NCBI GenBank assembly: GCA_036936605.1
Contig: JAUPFV010000001.1
Span: forward strand, 250,478,925-250,542,924
Source of the DNA: Limnanthes douglasii subsp. nivea
Taxonomy: Eukaryota > Streptophyta > Magnoliopsida > Brassicales > Limnanthaceae
Direction: 5' to 3'
DNA: 64,000 nt
Shown: one piece after another, positions 45,014-57,202 of the stretch
Numbering within the stretch: the first letter of the stretch is position 1
Layout: each line of letters begins with the position of its first letter
Notes under the pieces: model-generated
What the model was told of the DNA's origin: nothing
The model's database searches: none
What the model saw: only the letters and a program-made list of their open reading frames with translations
Translations under genes and position numbers: made by a program

Positions 45014-45473
45014 AACATAGGGATTGACACGCTTTCAGGAAAAACATAGAATAGTAGAAGATCCAGCATGCGGAACACGGCGATCATTAGAAATTCACGA
45101 ATTAAAGATGCTGTAATATACTCTTTCCCATAACTTCTCATACCAGACCAACCCACTAAAATGCAAATAGGGATCAGAAAAGTGGTCAATATCACGAAGA
45201 ATAAAGAGATACCGTCTATACCAAAAAAAAATTGATGTTTTCATAAGGAAGCCATCGAAGGCTTTCCACAAATTGAGATTTGGCCGTGGAAGGGTCGAAT
45301 TGTATCCGAGGAATAGGAGAATACAAAAAAGTAATAAGAGAGGCACACAGACCAATTAATCGTATCGGTCGTATTCTTGAATTTGGAATGAAAATAGGAG
45401 TAATGCTGCCTAGCACGGGACACAGAATAGGACCACTTAGATCAGAATAGCATTCACAGAAATGTTATAACAT
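45014..45473 (-). pseudogene. nad4: nad4 exon 1, nonsense and frameshift
   Basis: Start of complex I subunit ND4. From ATG at 45473 it reads M-L-stop-HFCECYSDLSGPILCPVLGS, IRPIRLIGLCASLITFLYS, FDPSTAKSQFVESLRWLPYE, then after a one-base loss at 45221-45222 GIDGISLFFVILTTFLIPI, CILVGWSGMRSYGKEYITA, MLDLLLFYVFPESVSIPM. GAA of codon 3 is TAA. The exon is 460 bases against the usual 461. The two lesions disable this copy unless it is a functional variant corrected elsewhere, which is unlikely. Confidence 0.95.
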
Positions 45474-47085
45474 AGAGTAGAATCGAACATTGAAGAGATT
45501 AGTTGACAACAATAAAAAGATGGGCGCCTAATTCCAATACAATAGGGGTCTATCAGTGCAAGTCAGCTGAATACCGCGATTGATGAGTGGGTAGGTGAGG
45601 TGGGTTAGGTGCACCTCTCACCCAATAAGAAAAGAAGTAATGAGGCTAGTCTCCCCCTGGAAGTTGTGGGGCCCCCTTACCGTGTATGCGCCTTTCTGGA
45701 GATTCTTTCTCTTTTTGAATTCTTTCTCCAATGGAGAATCTTTCTAGAAAAAAATTTCTGGCAAAACGTAATTCGTCGATTTCAATCCCAAGGTGCACCT
45801 TGCCTTTTTTCAGGTAGCTTTGTTACGCTAATTCAGCTAGTGGGGCATTGGTCATAACCGAAATTCGTCAAAGAAAAAAAAGGAAGTTTTTTTTTTGTCT
45901 TTCTTTCAATCCAAATAAGAGAACAAAGAAACCATTCAAGAAAGTTAGATAAAGAAGTTTCAGTAAGAACTAGCACTAGACTTCTTCCCCCCTTTCAACT
46001 TTTCCTCTCTCCTTTTGTTTGTGCTTTTCTGACCCGGGCTTTTCATTCTGTTTTATAGAGACACCCGAAATTTGAATAATCATTTTTGTAGAAAGGTGAG
46101 GCACTTTTCCCGGCATACGCAAAAAAATCCAGAATGACAGCTTTCAAAAGACGAGTAAGAGACGGGGAGGAGGAGGCTCTCGAAACCAAACGAGACTAGA
46201 AGGAACATGGGAATTAGCACCATTCCGATGAGTGCTTTTGTCTTGAAGAGCCAACAAAGGAAAGGGGCAGCCCTCTTTCTCTATCTCGGTCTCGTTTTAG
46301 CATCATCAGATATCAATCCGGAAAAAATTGTGATTGGTTTGAGCGCGCATTAAGGAGCTGCTCCTCCATGCTGTGGCTGTGGGGGTGGGGGCTGCGCCTG
46401 ATAGAGGCAGAAGCCGGGACGGGCCACCAGAGCTATCTGCGTCGAGTGTGTCGATTGAAAGAGGAGGGGAGATAACTCAAATGCCAGCGCAAAAATAGAA
46501 AGAGTCGTGCCTGCCGTTCAAAGTGGAATTATTCTAAGATCCATCCATTGCTAGTGCTATATTTTGCATTCTTAGCTCCCAAAATGCAGAGAGACTAGCG
46601 AGGGCAGATCCAGGTGGGTTGGTCCGGAAAGTCATGGGAGAGGCAGGCTAAGTGAAATGAAATAATCTACAGGTCTACTATAGAATCTTATGAATCACGC
46701 ACGGCACACTTTCTATATCTCCTCCGTCTACAAGGTGAACAGCTTAGCTTACAGCACAGCGTGTTCGCCACCACACCGCCTGGCTGGTGCATTGGCCTTA
46801 CCGTAATAGGGCCGAGAGGTATGACCCTTCAACTAGAACGCCCTATATCTCGTGACACGCTCCGCGTGGCATTTTCCTTTCTAGAATCTGTATAACTTCT
46901 AACAAAAAGATTCATTCTTTATGAATCACAAGTACCATTCAAAAGAGTGCATTGCCTCTTTAAATGAAGAAGAGAACGCTTTGTATAGACACTCTTGAGC
47001 CATATTCGTCGCCCCATGTTCACCATTATTTCATTCTATTTTTGGATTCTAGCTCCAAAGAACATATACATGGAGTTATGTCGAC
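45474..47085. other. Mitochondrial intergenic sequence
   Basis: No gene supported. The frame at 45609-45857 has no recognised motif. GC-richer part near 46370-46440 includes gctgtgggggtgggggctg. Confidence 0.35.
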
Positions 47086-47500
47086 TTACGTCTCGTTGAC
47101 CAAACGATTAGGTATACCACGCCACGTATCATCCCCTCTTTCCATAGAAAAAAAAGAAAAGATATAGTGATCGTGCCGTAAGACCTGTTTCCACTTGACG
47201 TTATTTTCCTCGTTTAGTATCAACGTCCTCGTTGAGAGTCGCTCTGCGAAAGGTCCAGTAGTCTCTGACTTAGTCTTCAAATCGTAAGTTTCAGCCTGTT
47301 CCCAGCTTGCCTCGCTCTCAGGTGGGCCCTTCCACTTGACTAAGTAGTCTTTCACTCGTGCATTGGGTGTATGGGCTAGCCCATGGTGCGGTCAGCTATG
47401 ATATACTCAACTTCTTCTTTAGTAGGTTCATCTACAACATCTGGTGGTGCCCTCGTGGGCACGTTCCTCTCTGGGTCGGTCTGGTCTAATCGAAGTCAAC
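47086..47500 (-). pseudogene. Chromovirus integrase tail with chromodomain
   Basis: The minus strand reads TRAPPDVVDEPTKEEVEYII then, after a shift, KDYLVKWKGPPESEASWEQA. This is the chromodomain at the C-terminus of chromovirus (Ty3/gypsy) integrases, with YLVKWKG and SWE as hallmarks. Only this end is present; no LTR or catalytic core is seen nearby. Confidence 0.82.
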
Positions 47501-49243
47501 TTATTCACATGGAATACGGGGAGATTTTTCACCGAGCTGATCGCTTGAGTCTATAGGCTACCTATCCTATCTGCTTCTCTACAGGATCTACGTTCCAGAG
47601 CGGGCTGCTGGTGGGGTTGTGCCCATTCTCCCTCTTCTTCCGCTTTACAACCGGAATAAGGGACCTTAGAATTCAACCGATGAAAAAATAGGATTTGAGA
47701 GCTAGCGAATCAGAAATATTTTGTTGGAATGTCCTACTCCTGCCTGAACTTTCCGATCAACCAATCCTTCAGGGACATCTCTCTGTTAGGTAGGGCCAAG
47801 GATCTCTGATTAGTCGAATGAGCCCATCCCTCTGGCCTATCATTTCTTTATTGGTCAGCTGGCGGCTCCTGAATCTCCTGCGTCTCCGTGGGGGCCCCTT
47901 CATACAAGTTTGCTGCTAGGAGTCCCTCTAGTCGAATAAATAGAAATCCCAATAGAAGTTTATTGACCTGGCTCTTCCATCGACGATCTACTGCTCCCTC
48001 TTAGTTGTGGATGCCGATTCGAAATCCCTAGCCTGTGATGAATCCAATCCCCAGTAAGATCGGAGTATAGAATTCCTCCTCCCTTCAGTCCAGTTTGAAC
48101 CCGTCCCAACAACGAACACCTTCCTACTGCAAGGTGAGGGAGGCTCTGCCCCTGGAATCCACTCCGGGTCGGAGAAGCAGCTAGTCCAACTTCTTGAGCA
48201 GCCGAGAACAACGAACATTTGATTGAATTACCCGAGCCGAGAGCGATTTGACTCGAATCGTGGACCTGATCTTTAATCCTACACCGGTTAATGATGCGAT
48301 GGGAGAAGTGAAGTTTTGATTTTGTCATTTTTTCATCAATGCTGGCCCAGTCGAGGCTCGTCCATGCCCAATCCCAATGGACAAACCATCGCCCCTAGCT
48401 CTATAATCTACCCAGTCCCTGAAAGCCTGGACCTAGCCCTCTTTCTCAACTCGAGTCTTAAGTTCAGTGGCTTTCATCGTTGACGAACACCTGTGCTAAT
48501 AAGACAAAAAAGTGGGGAGTCTATGCCTTGAATGAATCAGTAACAACGGATTAGTGGAATGAGGGGTCAAGAGACGGATAGGGGGGGAATAGCCTATCAA
48601 TCATTGGTGGACCTTCCCTTGAACAGTCACGAAGCTCTCAACTGAGTTGTTTAGGTTCTTGAATTCCATCTCTAGTTAGGGGTTTCGGTTCGAAGGTTAG
48701 AAATTGTGGTGCGGGTTCATCTCTCTCGACCAGTTCAGGTTCAAAGAAAGGGTGATCGAGGGGACCCAGACTTTAGATCTCTTCTTTATGTTATGGCAGG
48801 AGGTTTCTTTCGTATCAACATCAAGAGTGTGGAGGCCAGGGAAGAAGGATTGGATCGAGAGGCATGCCTCAACCTCCATCTGTCATTAGGAATCTAAATC
48901 CGCTTTTCCTATTCACTAGTACACTGCGCGCTACAACTATCAGCCCTTTTACTAGTAAGGGAAAACGCTAGCGCGCTAGCTAGCTACTTATAGTTAGAAC
49001 CCTTACTTTCTTTATGGGATATTTTTATAAGCCTGCTGAAAAACAGAAGCGCGCTAGCGCGCAACGGCAGAAAAGCCAGCAACTTGTTAGGAGTAGGTTT
49101 TGGCTTGCCCCTTTCTTATAATTAGTAAGATAGGTATTAGTAAGATAGGTTTGGAACCCTATACAAGGGGCTGCTTGCTGCTCGCCCCTATCTCTAAAGG
49201 GGCTTATGCACTCTACTCGTTACCACTAAACGATGAAGCCTGG
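47501..49243. other. Mitochondrial intergenic sequence
   Basis: No gene recognised. Two overlapping frames at 48704-48897 have no family match. A perfect GC palindrome gctagcgcgctagc is at 48967-48980 and another, gcgcgctagcgcgc, at 49049-49062. Confidence 0.4.
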
Positions 49244-49315
49244 AGCGGAAGGAGGGACTTGAACCCTCAACCTCACCCTTGGCAAGGCTATGCTCTACCA
49301 TTAAGATATTTCCGC
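49244..49315 (-). tRNA. trnG: Mitochondrial tRNA-Gly(GCC), altered
   Basis: Minus strand, 72 bases, gcggaaatatcttaatgg at the 5' end, anticodon loop TTGCCAA, T-loop region gggttcaagtccc. The anticodon 3' arm is gggtg where pairing with tagcc needs ggctg-like sequence, so one base pair of the anticodon stem is a G-G mismatch. The D-stem also looks changed (atatctt). Probably a non-functional copy. Confidence 0.88.
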
Positions 49316-50029
49316 CAGCTACGGTATTGGCTAAGCACTACTGAGCAATTCACATATTACTTGAGACAGACGACTTCTGTTTTTCCGTCAGACCATGCTC
49401 TTGACCTCCGATCGAGCTACGAGCGCGAGTAGGTAGGCCGGCGGCTAGGGGGGGGGGCGGCTGGGAAGGAAGGGGGACCCCTCTTTTTGCTTCGCGCCGG
49501 ATGAGATGATGATTAGTGGGTCAGGTCCAGTGTGTGCTCTTGATCACAATCACTAAAGAGGCGGGCTGCCTTTTCAATCAATCTCCGGCCGCTCAGCGCC
49601 GCTATTGGTGCGAGTTGTAAGAAGTCTTGGTATCGAGTCGAGCTGGGACGTCATTTCATTCTCGTAACGGGAGTGAGTGCACCACAAGACCAGACAAGTT
49701 ACTCCCTCGCAGCGGCGGCATCTGTCTTTTAAGTTAAGTCATTTCCTAAGACGGCTCCTCTTATTCTACGATAATCCAAGCAGTAGCTCCACGAGTCCGC
49801 TTGGAACCAGTCGATTCCTGAGCCATTCGTTCTCCCCTCTCGGTTGGCGTTTGCCAGCCACTAGAGCAAGTAAGAGAAGAGAAGCTACAGTGAATAAACT
49901 TAAAGAACCGCAGATTTTGACCGGATTGTACACCTTTGTGTCTGGCTATGTATATGAATGTGCGGACGGGACATCTCTCTCCTTTTTGGGGGGAAGAGAG
50001 AGGGAATAAACTGCAGCGGCACCTCACGA
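49316..50029. other. Mitochondrial intergenic sequence
   Basis: No gene supported. A G run (gggggggggcggc) lies near 49449. Frames at 49677-50027 on both strands are not recognised. Confidence 0.35.
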
Positions 50030-51710
50030 ATTTCTTACTGGGGTCCTATAGGCGCGAGTGTTTGGATGCACGTGTTTTGCTCATATTCCTGCGCAGTTAA
50101 GATCAAAATTGTCCCCAAGGAAACCACTTATATCTTTCTTGGATATGTTTAGTCCGGGTATAGATGCTATGACGTGAAATCCAAGAGACTCGATGTCTCC
50201 TTGAATGTTCTTTTTAATGAGGTCGCCTCATATTTTCCTTAACCTAATTAATAAGCCCCGGGGGAGAATGGTAATGGAGATGTATTGCGGTGCGGCCTTC
50301 TCCTGTTCATCAACTCTAACTTCATTCTTCTACAGTTGATGTTACGGATCAGCCTCACTCTTCAGGCCAGCAGCCTTGCCCAGCATCTTCTGCCGATTGT
50401 CAGCCTGTTCAGCTGACCTCAGAGGATTTCAGTCACCCGGCACAGCATGTTTATTCTCGGCGGTTATTACACTCTGTTTCCCAGTGGAAGACTACTCCAG
50501 AAGATCAGCAGTCTAGCCCAGTTGCTTCCCTTCCAGTCGCTTCCTCAGATTCTGGATCCCTCTCTCAGATTCGTCGATCCTCTCAAGTTTCTTATCTGGT
50601 TGAACAATTTTTGTCTTATCTTATGAATCGTTTTCCCCAAAACATCGAGCTTACCTCATGTCAGTTCAATCTTCTCATGAACCTGAATCATTTGCTGAAG
50701 CCTTCAATCATTCTTGCTGGAGAGATGCTATGCAGGAAGAAATCAATGCCCAGGAAAAAAAGAATAAGACTGAGTCTCATTGCCTGCAAGGAAACAAGCC
50801 ATTTTCTGCAAGTGGATTTACAAGATCAAGCATCAAGCAGATGGCTCGGTAGAGAGATACAAAGCTAGATTAGTAGCTAAAAGATTCCTTCAAGAATATT
50901 GAGTCGAACCCCTTTAAAGATAAGGAAAATATTTGCTTTGCCCAAGGTTGCTAAAATGACCACCATTCGTGGCATTCTTGCCTTGGCTGCAATAAAAAAG
51001 TGGCCCTTATTTCAGCTTGACGTGAAGAATGCCTTTCAACAACATAAGGGAGGATTCGCAAGAAGAAGTTTCTATTCAGCCTCCTCCAACTCCAGGTTTC
51101 TCTTCTCCTAAGAATCCTAACTTGGCATGCAAGCTCAAGAAAGCGATTTACATTACGGCCTCCGACAAGCTAAAGCAGGTACCAAGAGCTAAGAAGGGGC
51201 CTGGTTTCAGAAATTGAGCTCGTTTCTCACTGCTTCATTTTTGAGAAAGGGTTCCACTGTAGCCGTGCGGATTCTTCCATGTTTGTTCGTCGACGTCATG
51301 GTCGTTTCCTCATCCTTCTTTTATACGTTGACGACAACATTCTCACCGGGAATGATTCTTCTTTTTTCTTCGATTTCATCAAGGAGCTTGGCAACCAATT
51401 TGTCTCTTTCATCCGATGCATTACTTTCTCGCCCTGGAAGTCTCTCGCTCCACCTTTGGACTTCGCCTAACCCAAAAAAAGTATACTTCTTGAATTTTTA
51501 TCTCGTCTATCCTGCCCTGCGCTATGCCTATATCTCCAGGTGCCAAGCTATCCGCCCCTACTCTTATAAAATAAAGGCAGGCTGCCCTGACGACCGACGC
51601 TCTACCTCGGGCTTTTGTTCTTGGTCGGAATCTCATTTCCTGGAGCGCTAAGAAGCAGCCCCTTACTCAGTTCTTAATCTCTAAAGAAAGCCCTATTGGT
51701 AAAGATTTGA
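50030..51710 (+). pseudogene. Ty1/copia pol fragment inside mitochondrial DNA
   Basis: Copia pol pieces in order: ESFAEAFNHSCWRDAMQEEI (start of RT), AKMTTIRGILALAAIKKWPL with FQLDVKNAF, EEVSIQPPPTPGFSSPKNPN and LACKLKKAI, FVRRRHGRFLILLLYVDDNI with the catalytic YVDD, and near 51580 AGCPDDRRSTSGFC with LISWSAKKQP of the RNase H. Many stops and shifts. Upstream of RT, PRKPLISFLDMFSPGI-like text belongs to the integrase end. Confidence 0.88.
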
Positions 51711-51779
51711 AGCAAGCTGCTAGAAGTAGCGCGCTAGCGCTTTACTAATATCAAGTAAAGGCTCTTCTTAGCGAGATTA

Positions 51780-52550
51780 GGTTCTTTTGAGATACAAAAA
51801 AATCAACATTTGATACCTCTTCTGACTGTCCGTTTTATAATAGCAATTACACATTCCCTCGGCCTCTGATTACAGTCGAAGTGCCATTGCCCATAAAAAC
51901 CTATTTCTTCAATCATATATGCACGAAATTCTGCCTTTCGGAAGAAAATATGATGCGAGGACCCGATCCACCAACTATCTGAAATGTTGGCAAACAGGGC
52001 CATAGTAGTGACCAACACTACCTTTTCCTGATCATCATGGCTTTTTCCCTTTGCCCTTCTTTTTTTATCAAAACTCAAGTGACCTTTCTTCTTGCAGGAC
52101 TAACACTCTATTTCAGGTCCTTCCTTATTCTTCTTTTGATTTGAAACATATTCTTTTGCGCAGCATTAGTCTTTTAAGACTGATTTTTAAATATCTTTTC
52201 AGCTTCTGCCTAAAGAAAATGGTCAGATCAATCATAGTGAAAGGAGGAGTTTCACGGGAGAGAGTGGTTGTCAAAGACTCAAACGACTTCAGCAGACTTC
52301 CCGGTCACTGATCACGATCAGTCATTTTTACTCTTACTGCTACAAATATTTTGAGAATTTTATCCATCTTGTCTAAGTGCTGAGCTAGTGCAGTGCGAAG
52401 GATTACCATTGTCACTCACTCATACATTCTCTGTGGAGTCTCCCTGATTTCTCATACAGACTCAATGTCTCCCACTGAAACTAGTACCTTATCCTTGACC
52501 ACCATTAGCACAGCTTCGAATAACTTTTTTTTACTGTAAAAAACTATAGA
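51780..52550 (-). pseudogene. Copia gag-protease fragment, opposite strand
   Basis: On the minus strand CKKKGHLSFDKKRRAKGKSH resembles the end of a copia gag zinc knuckle, followed by DDQEKVVLVTTMALFANISD and SWWIGS-SHHI, the usual start of copia protease (WWIDSGASHH). Asp of the catalytic DSG is Gly. Further gag-like text continues to about 52550. It runs opposite to the neighbouring RT fragment, so they come from different insertions or an inversion. Confidence 0.65.
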
Positions 52551-53640
52551 TGATGTTCATATGCTTTCTTTTGTTCTTTGGCTACAACAACATCACTTGA
52601 TTGAAGAAGCCATTAGCGCCAGATCTGCGGGCTTCTCTTTTCTCAAGAATGAAAAAAACAGGAATACATCTATTTTTACTGAAAAACTCCATATGAACTT
52701 GGCCAACACTAGTCCTTGCCCTTTTGGGCTCATCCAACTACAACTCTATTGTGCCCGAAGAACATATCAAGCAGGAATGAATAGTTTCACGAGAAGTGTA
52801 AACATCACTAGAAAGGGTTCACTACTATTTTAGGCTTATGTCGGCCTGTTATAGTTATAGCTGTAGGAAGGAGTTCTTTGTTCAGATCGATTCTATGGGC
52901 ACTTTCTATCTAACCAGATAAATGAGAGCTTTCTCGAGGAAAGATTGAAGGCTGACCTGGATCGTGCTTTCGCTCCGGATGTCCCGAGATAAGCATTCAT
53001 TCATAGAAGCATAAAGACTTTTCCGTGCCCTAGGACGAAGTGATTCGACTAAAAGAAGAGGGGGGAGAAAGCCAGCTTCAATTCAAAGAGAGGGCAAATC
53101 TCCCTCTGGCAACATGGCTTGAATGGAATTCTTTCAACAAGCACAAATTCCGGGGTCAGACTAATCTCATAGAGAAAGAAGGCTTCTATAACTACTATTC
53201 AAATCATCGAAACAGACTTCCCTTATATACATCATTATCAATGGCACATCACATCTGCTATCTGTGAAGGTAAGCTCCGCCGCATTCTCATTCTAAAGTA
53301 AGGCCAAGGACTATTTATTTCCCCATTGAATCGAGGCAATGAGATCAAAAGAAAAAGGCAATCGTTTGATCGAGAGGACCCAGATCCGCTCTCAGATGCG
53401 CTGAATTGATGCTGAGTTAGCACTACCTTGCTTCTGCTCTTGCTAGCTAAGGGATTCATCTCTATTCTATCAATTCTTTTTTATAAGGGGGGGAATGCGA
53501 GAAGGGATTACTTACTAATGGGTTTGTTTCAACCCCTGCGTATTTTTTTCCTATTCAGGGCATCCATATGTGTCAAACTTGGCTACCATGCCCGGCTGCA
53601 CTTTCTATAAAAACAATCGAATCGAGGGAGAATTGGCCAT
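52551..53640. other. Mitochondrial intergenic sequence
   Basis: No gene recognised. Short frames at 52561-52833 and 53040-53267 have no family match. Confidence 0.35.
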
Positions 53641-54261
53641 TCAATCTTGTAAACTAATCGAGACCGAACTTGGAAAAGGATATACGAACGGAGAGGAATA
53701 ACTAATCGATGAAGGAACATGAAACCATTCTGTTTCAATAGAGGTATGAGAAAGGGTTAGGGGCAATAAAGTAGGTGAAGTGGTTGCATTTTTTGAGCTG
53801 TTCCAACCACTGCTGGATGTGATTCCAAGAGCCGAACGAGAATGAAGACCACACAGAAGAGTCAAAACCAGGCTCCCTAATGGAATGTTTACCCGATCCA
53901 TTCCGGATTGACCGAATTGGTACAGAAGTTGTAACATGGGAAACCCACGGGAAACACGACTATTTTGAATAACCTGGTGACCTACCAATTGTAGAAGTAG
54001 GATTTTTGGCAAGAAATAAGTACTTAAATAATACAATTCGAGTGTACCATCTTCTAGCTCATTTCGAGGAAAAGGTGCGGTAGGAAAAGGGAACAACGGA
54101 GGGATCCGAATCGGACCTAAATGAGAATGACATGAAAAGTCTTGTTCAAAACCTAGCATTAAGGGCGTTACGATGATATACGATAGGAATGGAGAAAAAC
54201 TCGTGATTTGTGTGGAGGGGAGGCTATGTTTATGATATAGTTCAAGAGAAAGTCGTTTCAT
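53641..54261 (-). CDS. ccmB: Cytochrome c maturation protein B, open frame
   Basis: CcmB is the membrane permease subunit of the CcmAB(C) complex that serves heme attachment to c-type cytochromes in mitochondria. The 206-codon frame has the normal length: MKRLSLELYHKHSLPSTQIT, SYIIVTPLMLGFEQDFSCHS, HLGPIRIPPLFPFPTAPFPR, NELEDGTLELYYLSTYFLPK, LGSLVLTLLCGLHSRSALGI, LPLTLSHTSIETEWFHVPSS and ending SISLQD. Many Pro and Ser codons stand where the edited protein has Leu and Phe. The frame is uninterrupted, unlike its neighbours. In the nucleus it would lack editing, so expression as a working protein is improbable. Confidence 0.95.
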   Translation of the reverse strand: MKRLSLELYHKHSLPSTQITSFSPFLSYIIVTPLMLGFEQDFSCHSHLGPIRIPPLFPFPTAPFPRNELEDGTLELYYLSTYFLPKILLLQLVGHQVIQNSRVSRGFPMLQLLYQFGQSGMDRVNIPLGSLVLTLLCGLHSRSALGITSSSGWNSSKNATTSPTLLPLTLSHTSIETEWFHVPSSISYSSPFVYPFPSSVSISLQD

Positions 54262-56256
54262 TTCCTTACTTCTTCGTTCTTTCTAATTCAAAAACTTCAA
54301 GGCTGGTTCTGAACGCCGCGGAACATCATCTTCAACTAACCTCCACTGTACCGTGCAGCCACTAAAGAATTTCTTATACACTAATGCTTATATAGGCTTA
54401 CTAAAAGACTGATTTTCATTCATTAGGCCAGCATGAAACTAAGAAAGAGAGACGTGTCTAAGGCGGCATGCAAGCAAACTATGCACACTAAGAGAAAAAG
54501 AGAGATGTTCGCAATTACTACCACAAGAAAACCGCCCCCTACCCTATCTCTAAAGGGGCACTCACTTCGTTCGTACCTTCTTGGCTTAGGCTTCCAACTT
54601 CATTTACTTTATGGCCTTGCCGCCCGCCGCTAGCAGAAGCTAAGTGAAAAGCGCGCTAAGAAACATTGCTTCAGTCGGCCTTTCTGTGCAACAGTCCACC
54701 AATAGAAGAAGAGAGGGTTACCGTACATACAAGACTCTTCTAGTTCTTACATTAGCTTTTTCTTACCAGTAAAGTAGGACAACATCTATATGTTATAGCC
54801 CGGAGGGTCGCCTTTTGAATTCAGTAGATAGAACCAATTATTAGATAGATAAGGAGTAGATGAGTGAGTCCTCACTGACTTGAGCAATTTCGATCACCTA
54901 GCAAGCCTTTTCTTTGGTAGGTAACATCGCCGGAGCGTATCAGATTTCACTACGAAGAAAGTCGAAGTGAGACGGTCTTGTGCAACGATGATTGGCCCTC
55001 TATCATCTTCTATCTGGTAGACTTGGTAAAAGGGCCCCTCCTACTTTTTTAAGAATGAGAGTTCGACCGCAACTACCCCTTTTTTTGTTTTGGGGAGATC
55101 AAGTTCCTTGCCAACTATCGACCCCGATCTCTTTTCATTTGTTTTGGGTATTACCAAACCTAGCCTAGCCTTCGTGAATCACACTAAAGCGGAGCACCCA
55201 ACTATGGCAAGCAAGGCCCCCTTAAGGTAAGGGTTAGGTTAGTCAATCTGGCCTGAGACGCGTTCGTTGACAAAACCGTCGTAGGAATGGGGCCGAGCCT
55301 TTCAATAGAGCGTAGGCGAACTAATCAACAAGAAAGAGGCCCTACTCACTACAAACGAATACACCACAAGATCGAACTGCACTCATGCCTCTCCCGCATC
55401 AAGTTGACCGCCCCCCATACGTAGTGATTCTATCAATCATGTAGGTAGGGCCCTCTTTTAATAGACTCCGCTATTCATATGAATGAAGAAATGAATGTCG
55501 GGCTCTTTCTTTCACTGCTAACCCCAAGAAGTTTCTTAATGTTAATACTTTCTCTTTCGTCGAGCCCAGCCCCGAGCTTGTGGTCCTCCTTTGAGTGGGG
55601 GTGGGAAAAATTGGATAAATCCGTCAAGGTCAACGTACGTAGCAGCAAGGATGGTGCATCAACTATTTCTTTCTCGTTCTCGCTCGGGAGCCAAAACGAA
55701 CATGTCTGCTACCTACTCTACTGGACCTTCGACCAAGCATTCTACCTTTGTCGAATCGGAACCAACCACCACTGCATTGCGCTCGAACAGTTGAGCGGCC
55801 GCCGGCCAGCAACTTCCGTACACTGATATGGATTCATTCTTCGTACCTGGTCCAACCTCACAACCCTTCGTGGGTTGGTCAGAAGTAAGTCTTGTTTGGT
55901 AAGACGAAATTGGACAAAGAAAAGAGAGTACTTGACCGAAACAACGACCAACAAAGACCGTAATTACATAGATAACCGCTACTCCCTTTCTCCGTCTTTA
56001 AGGCGAACCGTATGGCGGCTGGAAAGAAAGACGGCCTCACCTTCTCGTAGATGGTGTCAGTAAGAGCAACTTGATTATCCTCCGTTGACCTTCTTTTGTA
56101 GATAGAATATTCAATGAGTGGAAACAATCAACCTTACAAATAAAGGTGCTTGTTGAGTAAGGCCGTAGAGCCAAAGCCCCTTAAATATGATGAGAAGAAA
56201 AGAAGAGGCCACCCTCTTTTCCGCACCAATCCTTATTTACTACTACATCTTTTTTG
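54262..56256. other. Mitochondrial intergenic sequence
   Basis: No gene recognised. Frames at 54433-54633 and 55479-55826 are open without known motifs. A short dispersed repeat ctatctctaaaggggc (54544-54559) also occurs near 49187. Confidence 0.35.
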
Positions 56257-56329
56257 GGGTGTATAGCTCAGTTGGTAGAGAATTGGGCTTTTAACCTAAT
56301 GGTCGCAGGTTCAAGTCCTGCTATACCCA
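56257..56329 (+). tRNA. trnK: Mitochondrial tRNA-Lys(TTT), altered D-arm
   Basis: 73 bases: acceptor gggtgta pairs with tatacccA, D-arm gctcagttggtagaga, anticodon loop CTTTTAA with TTT, T-arm gcaggttcaagtcctgc. The D-stem 3' side is gaga, while gctc on the 5' side needs gagc, so the last pair is lost. Otherwise the native plant mitochondrial trnK. Confidence 0.92.
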
Positions 56330-57202
56330 AACCCAACCCTTCCTTATGGAAGGGTGAAATCAATGTCTCTCTTTTCTTTGAATGGAGGCAGTTATAGAGG
56401 CAAAGGATTTTCCTATTCCAGAAATCTTGCTGGCTCAATGTATGCTATAGCTCCAGAACGTGTGAGTTTGGCCCCAGGATAGAGAGAAAGGTAAAAGAAA
56501 AGAGGAGAGTTATGTTTCGTTTCAAGTTCGAGATCTCGTGTAGGTATACATGAGAACAGAGAAGTGGCCTACGGATTCAGAACCGAAAGTTGGCAGTCCG
56601 GCTACCGGAGGTTAAAACGTGTCGAATCTTTTTGTTTCCCTAGCTCAATCTTTCAATTGCATATCCTTCAAGAAGGTCCCCCAGTTCCTCGGCAGCACCT
56701 CGAGGTGCATTTAGTTGTCTTACATGAGACTCGGGATATTCCTCACCCCATGGCACCTTTTGTTCATCCATTCCACCCCAGATGCGGCGCCCTTTTTCAT
56801 TATCATCTACCGCCCTTTCTTTCCTCCCGGCTATTCACGCATGAGGATCATCTTATGTATGCTTGACTTCGGTTTCCGGTGCTATAGGTAGAAGTACATT
56901 ATGGCAGGATCAGTCACCCGGGCAAACCAACCCTACTCCAAGAAAAATTGTGCTATGCCCTCCGACCCCTATAGAGCGAAAGAGCTTCCTGGTGATCCAT
57001 AGGTTCCAGCACGTCCGGTCGTTAACTCCTCGCGCCGCTATCGCCGTTTCTAGGACCGACCGACGCCTCACCTGCACAAGTACCTACGTAGTGCCGGTCG
57101 CACATTCAACATAGCGTTCGGACTCATGTGCCTTCCAGAACTAGGGGGCTGGGCGATAATAGCTCATCTGCATCCCCAAACGCGCTGCCCTCCTAGGCGC
57201 GC
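56330..57202 (-). other. Partial nad2 intron 1 and intergenic sequence
   Basis: Sequence next to nad2 exon 1 on the minus strand should be its group II intron 1, beginning near gcgcgcctaggaggg. Exon 2 is not found between here and trnK or beyond, so the intron is cut off. Frames 56564-57114 on the plus strand are not genes. Confidence 0.5.

Noticed and set aside
49100..49432. 110-codon ORF
   Set aside because: Its centre is the antisense of trnG, so the frame is accidental.
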